Positions 63,560-64,000 of a stretch of DNA of 64,000 bases are shown piece after piece. Position numbers and translations under genes: made by a program. Source of the stretch: JAKFEW01 sp036675505 (GTDB lineage: Bacteria; Cyanobacteriota; Sericytochromatia; S15B-MN24; JAQBPE01); contig JAKFEW010000049.1 in NCBI GenBank assembly GCA_036675505.1, positions 5,224 through 69,223 on the forward strand, in the 5' to 3' direction. The notes under the pieces are model-generated. The model was not told the origin of the DNA. It made no database searches and saw only the letters and a program-made list of their open reading frames with translations. Positions within the stretch are counted from its first letter, which is position 1; each line of letters begins with the position of its first letter.

Positions 63560-64000
63560 CTAGCCGAACGTGCCCATCTCGGCATCGGCGTCGCCAAACG
63601 AGACGTTCAGGCCCGCGATCTGGCCGTTCACCTCGCCGAGCGCCGAGTAGATCGACGCGAGCTCGCCGCGCAGCGTGACCTGGGCTGAGTGGTCGCCCCT
63701 CATGATGGCCTTGTCCAGCGCCAACAGCTTCTTGCCGAGCTGCAATTCGACGCGGTTACGCACCATGAGCTTGGTGAAGACTTTTTGGCCGACGCGGAAC
63801 TTCTGCCAGGTCTTGTTGTAGCGCTTGCGGCCGAGGGTCGACAGCGTCCGGTCGGCGCCGCGTGCGGCGCGCGCCTTGAGGGCCTCGGCGTACTGCGGAT
63901 CGAGCCCCTGGAGCGGGTCCGGGGGCGCCGCGGGGCGACCCGGCGGCGGCGGGAGCGGGGCCGTCAGCCGCGGGACCCCGCCGGCCGGCCGGGCCGGCTT
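63560..64000 (-). CDS. Uncharacterised basic protein, 5' end outside the window
   Basis: The last 146 residues of a protein on the minus strand. It begins with a Pro/Ala-rich linker (APLPPPPGRPAAPPDPL) and continues with a basic helical region (DPQYAEALKARAARGADRTL, GRKRYNKTWQKFRVGQKVF). A coiled-coil-like stretch of about 50 residues follows (VELQLGKKLLALDKAIMRGD) and the chain ends NVSFGDADAEMGTFG. No family is recognised. The Pro/Ala linker resembles the neighbours at 60-61 kb. Confidence 0.6.
   Translation of the reverse strand, partial: KPARPAGGVPRLTAPLPPPPGRPAAPPDPLQGLDPQYAEALKARAARGADRTLSTLGRKRYNKTWQKFRVGQKVFTKLMVRNRVELQLGKKLLALDKAIMRGDHSAQVTLRGELASIYSALGEVNGQIAGLNVSFGDADAEMGTFG

Overview
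The window is 64 kb of very GC-rich DNA (about 70% by eye) with tightly packed genes, strong GGAGG-type ribosome sites and many ATGA or TGATG overlaps. An outer-membrane-type porin ending in Phe, lipoproteins with lipobox signal peptides, NarGHJI, NrfHA and NorB indicate a diderm facultative anaerobe. No rRNA, tRNA or phylogenetic marker gene is present, so the phylum cannot be fixed. The ISNN/ISDN-repeat lipoprotein and NHL propellers recall high-GC deep-branching lineages near the non-photosynthetic Cyanobacteriota, but that is only a guess.

Positions 1-47,000 form a nitrogen-oxide and anaerobic-respiration island. In order it holds: the norB 3' end, two tiny membrane proteins and a polyferredoxin; an MFS exporter, a hemolysin III protein and an orphan CZB zinc-sensor protein; a nirK (cytochrome c-fused)-SCO-nirV operon; an operon of porin, tryptophanase, tyrosine phenol-lyase, hybrid sensor kinase and receiver; and narK1-narK2-narC-narGHJI, followed by a small ORF and a B12-binding radical SAM gene. 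Next come a patatin, a membrane histidine kinase, a KGG-repeat stress protein and a CDGSH protein, then moeA-moaA, nrfHA, an Rrf2 (NsrR-like) regulator divergent from a RIC/YtfE repair protein, a YwiC-like protein and a Crp/Fnr regulator. The right part carries universal stress proteins, an acetyl-CoA hydrolase/transferase, a GAF-kinase/NarL-type three-gene signalling operon, a zinc-ribbon protein and a hemerythrin. Nitrate can thus be imported, reduced by Nar, and sent either to NO/N2O (NirK, NorB) or to ammonium (NrfHA). Molybdenum-cofactor synthesis, NO defence and several regulators sit alongside.

Positions 48,000-64,000 are different: a HExxH protein, an ABM-like protein, a soluble hybrid kinase with two complete kinase cores, and a 1047-residue STAND ATPase/TPR regulator ending in a SARP-type winged helix plus BTAD domain. 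Next to it are three transcription units (a Pro/Gly-rich small protein; a large NHL-propeller lipoprotein; an NTF2-like plus glycine-zipper pair). Each is preceded by the same promoter architecture: two TTGTCGG heptamers at 11-bp pitch, then N11-ACAA. This is the layout of SARP operators and is the strongest candidate for an undescribed regulatory system here. Further right, a PKD/propeller lipoprotein gene is split by an in-frame TAG, and a gene runs off the window edge.

Other short motifs recur upstream of unrelated genes: an 18-bp NGKGGWWWWYCCCGATGG-like element before four stress-type genes, and a CCGTAG-type element before three others. They may be promoter or operator elements of the redox regulators encoded here.
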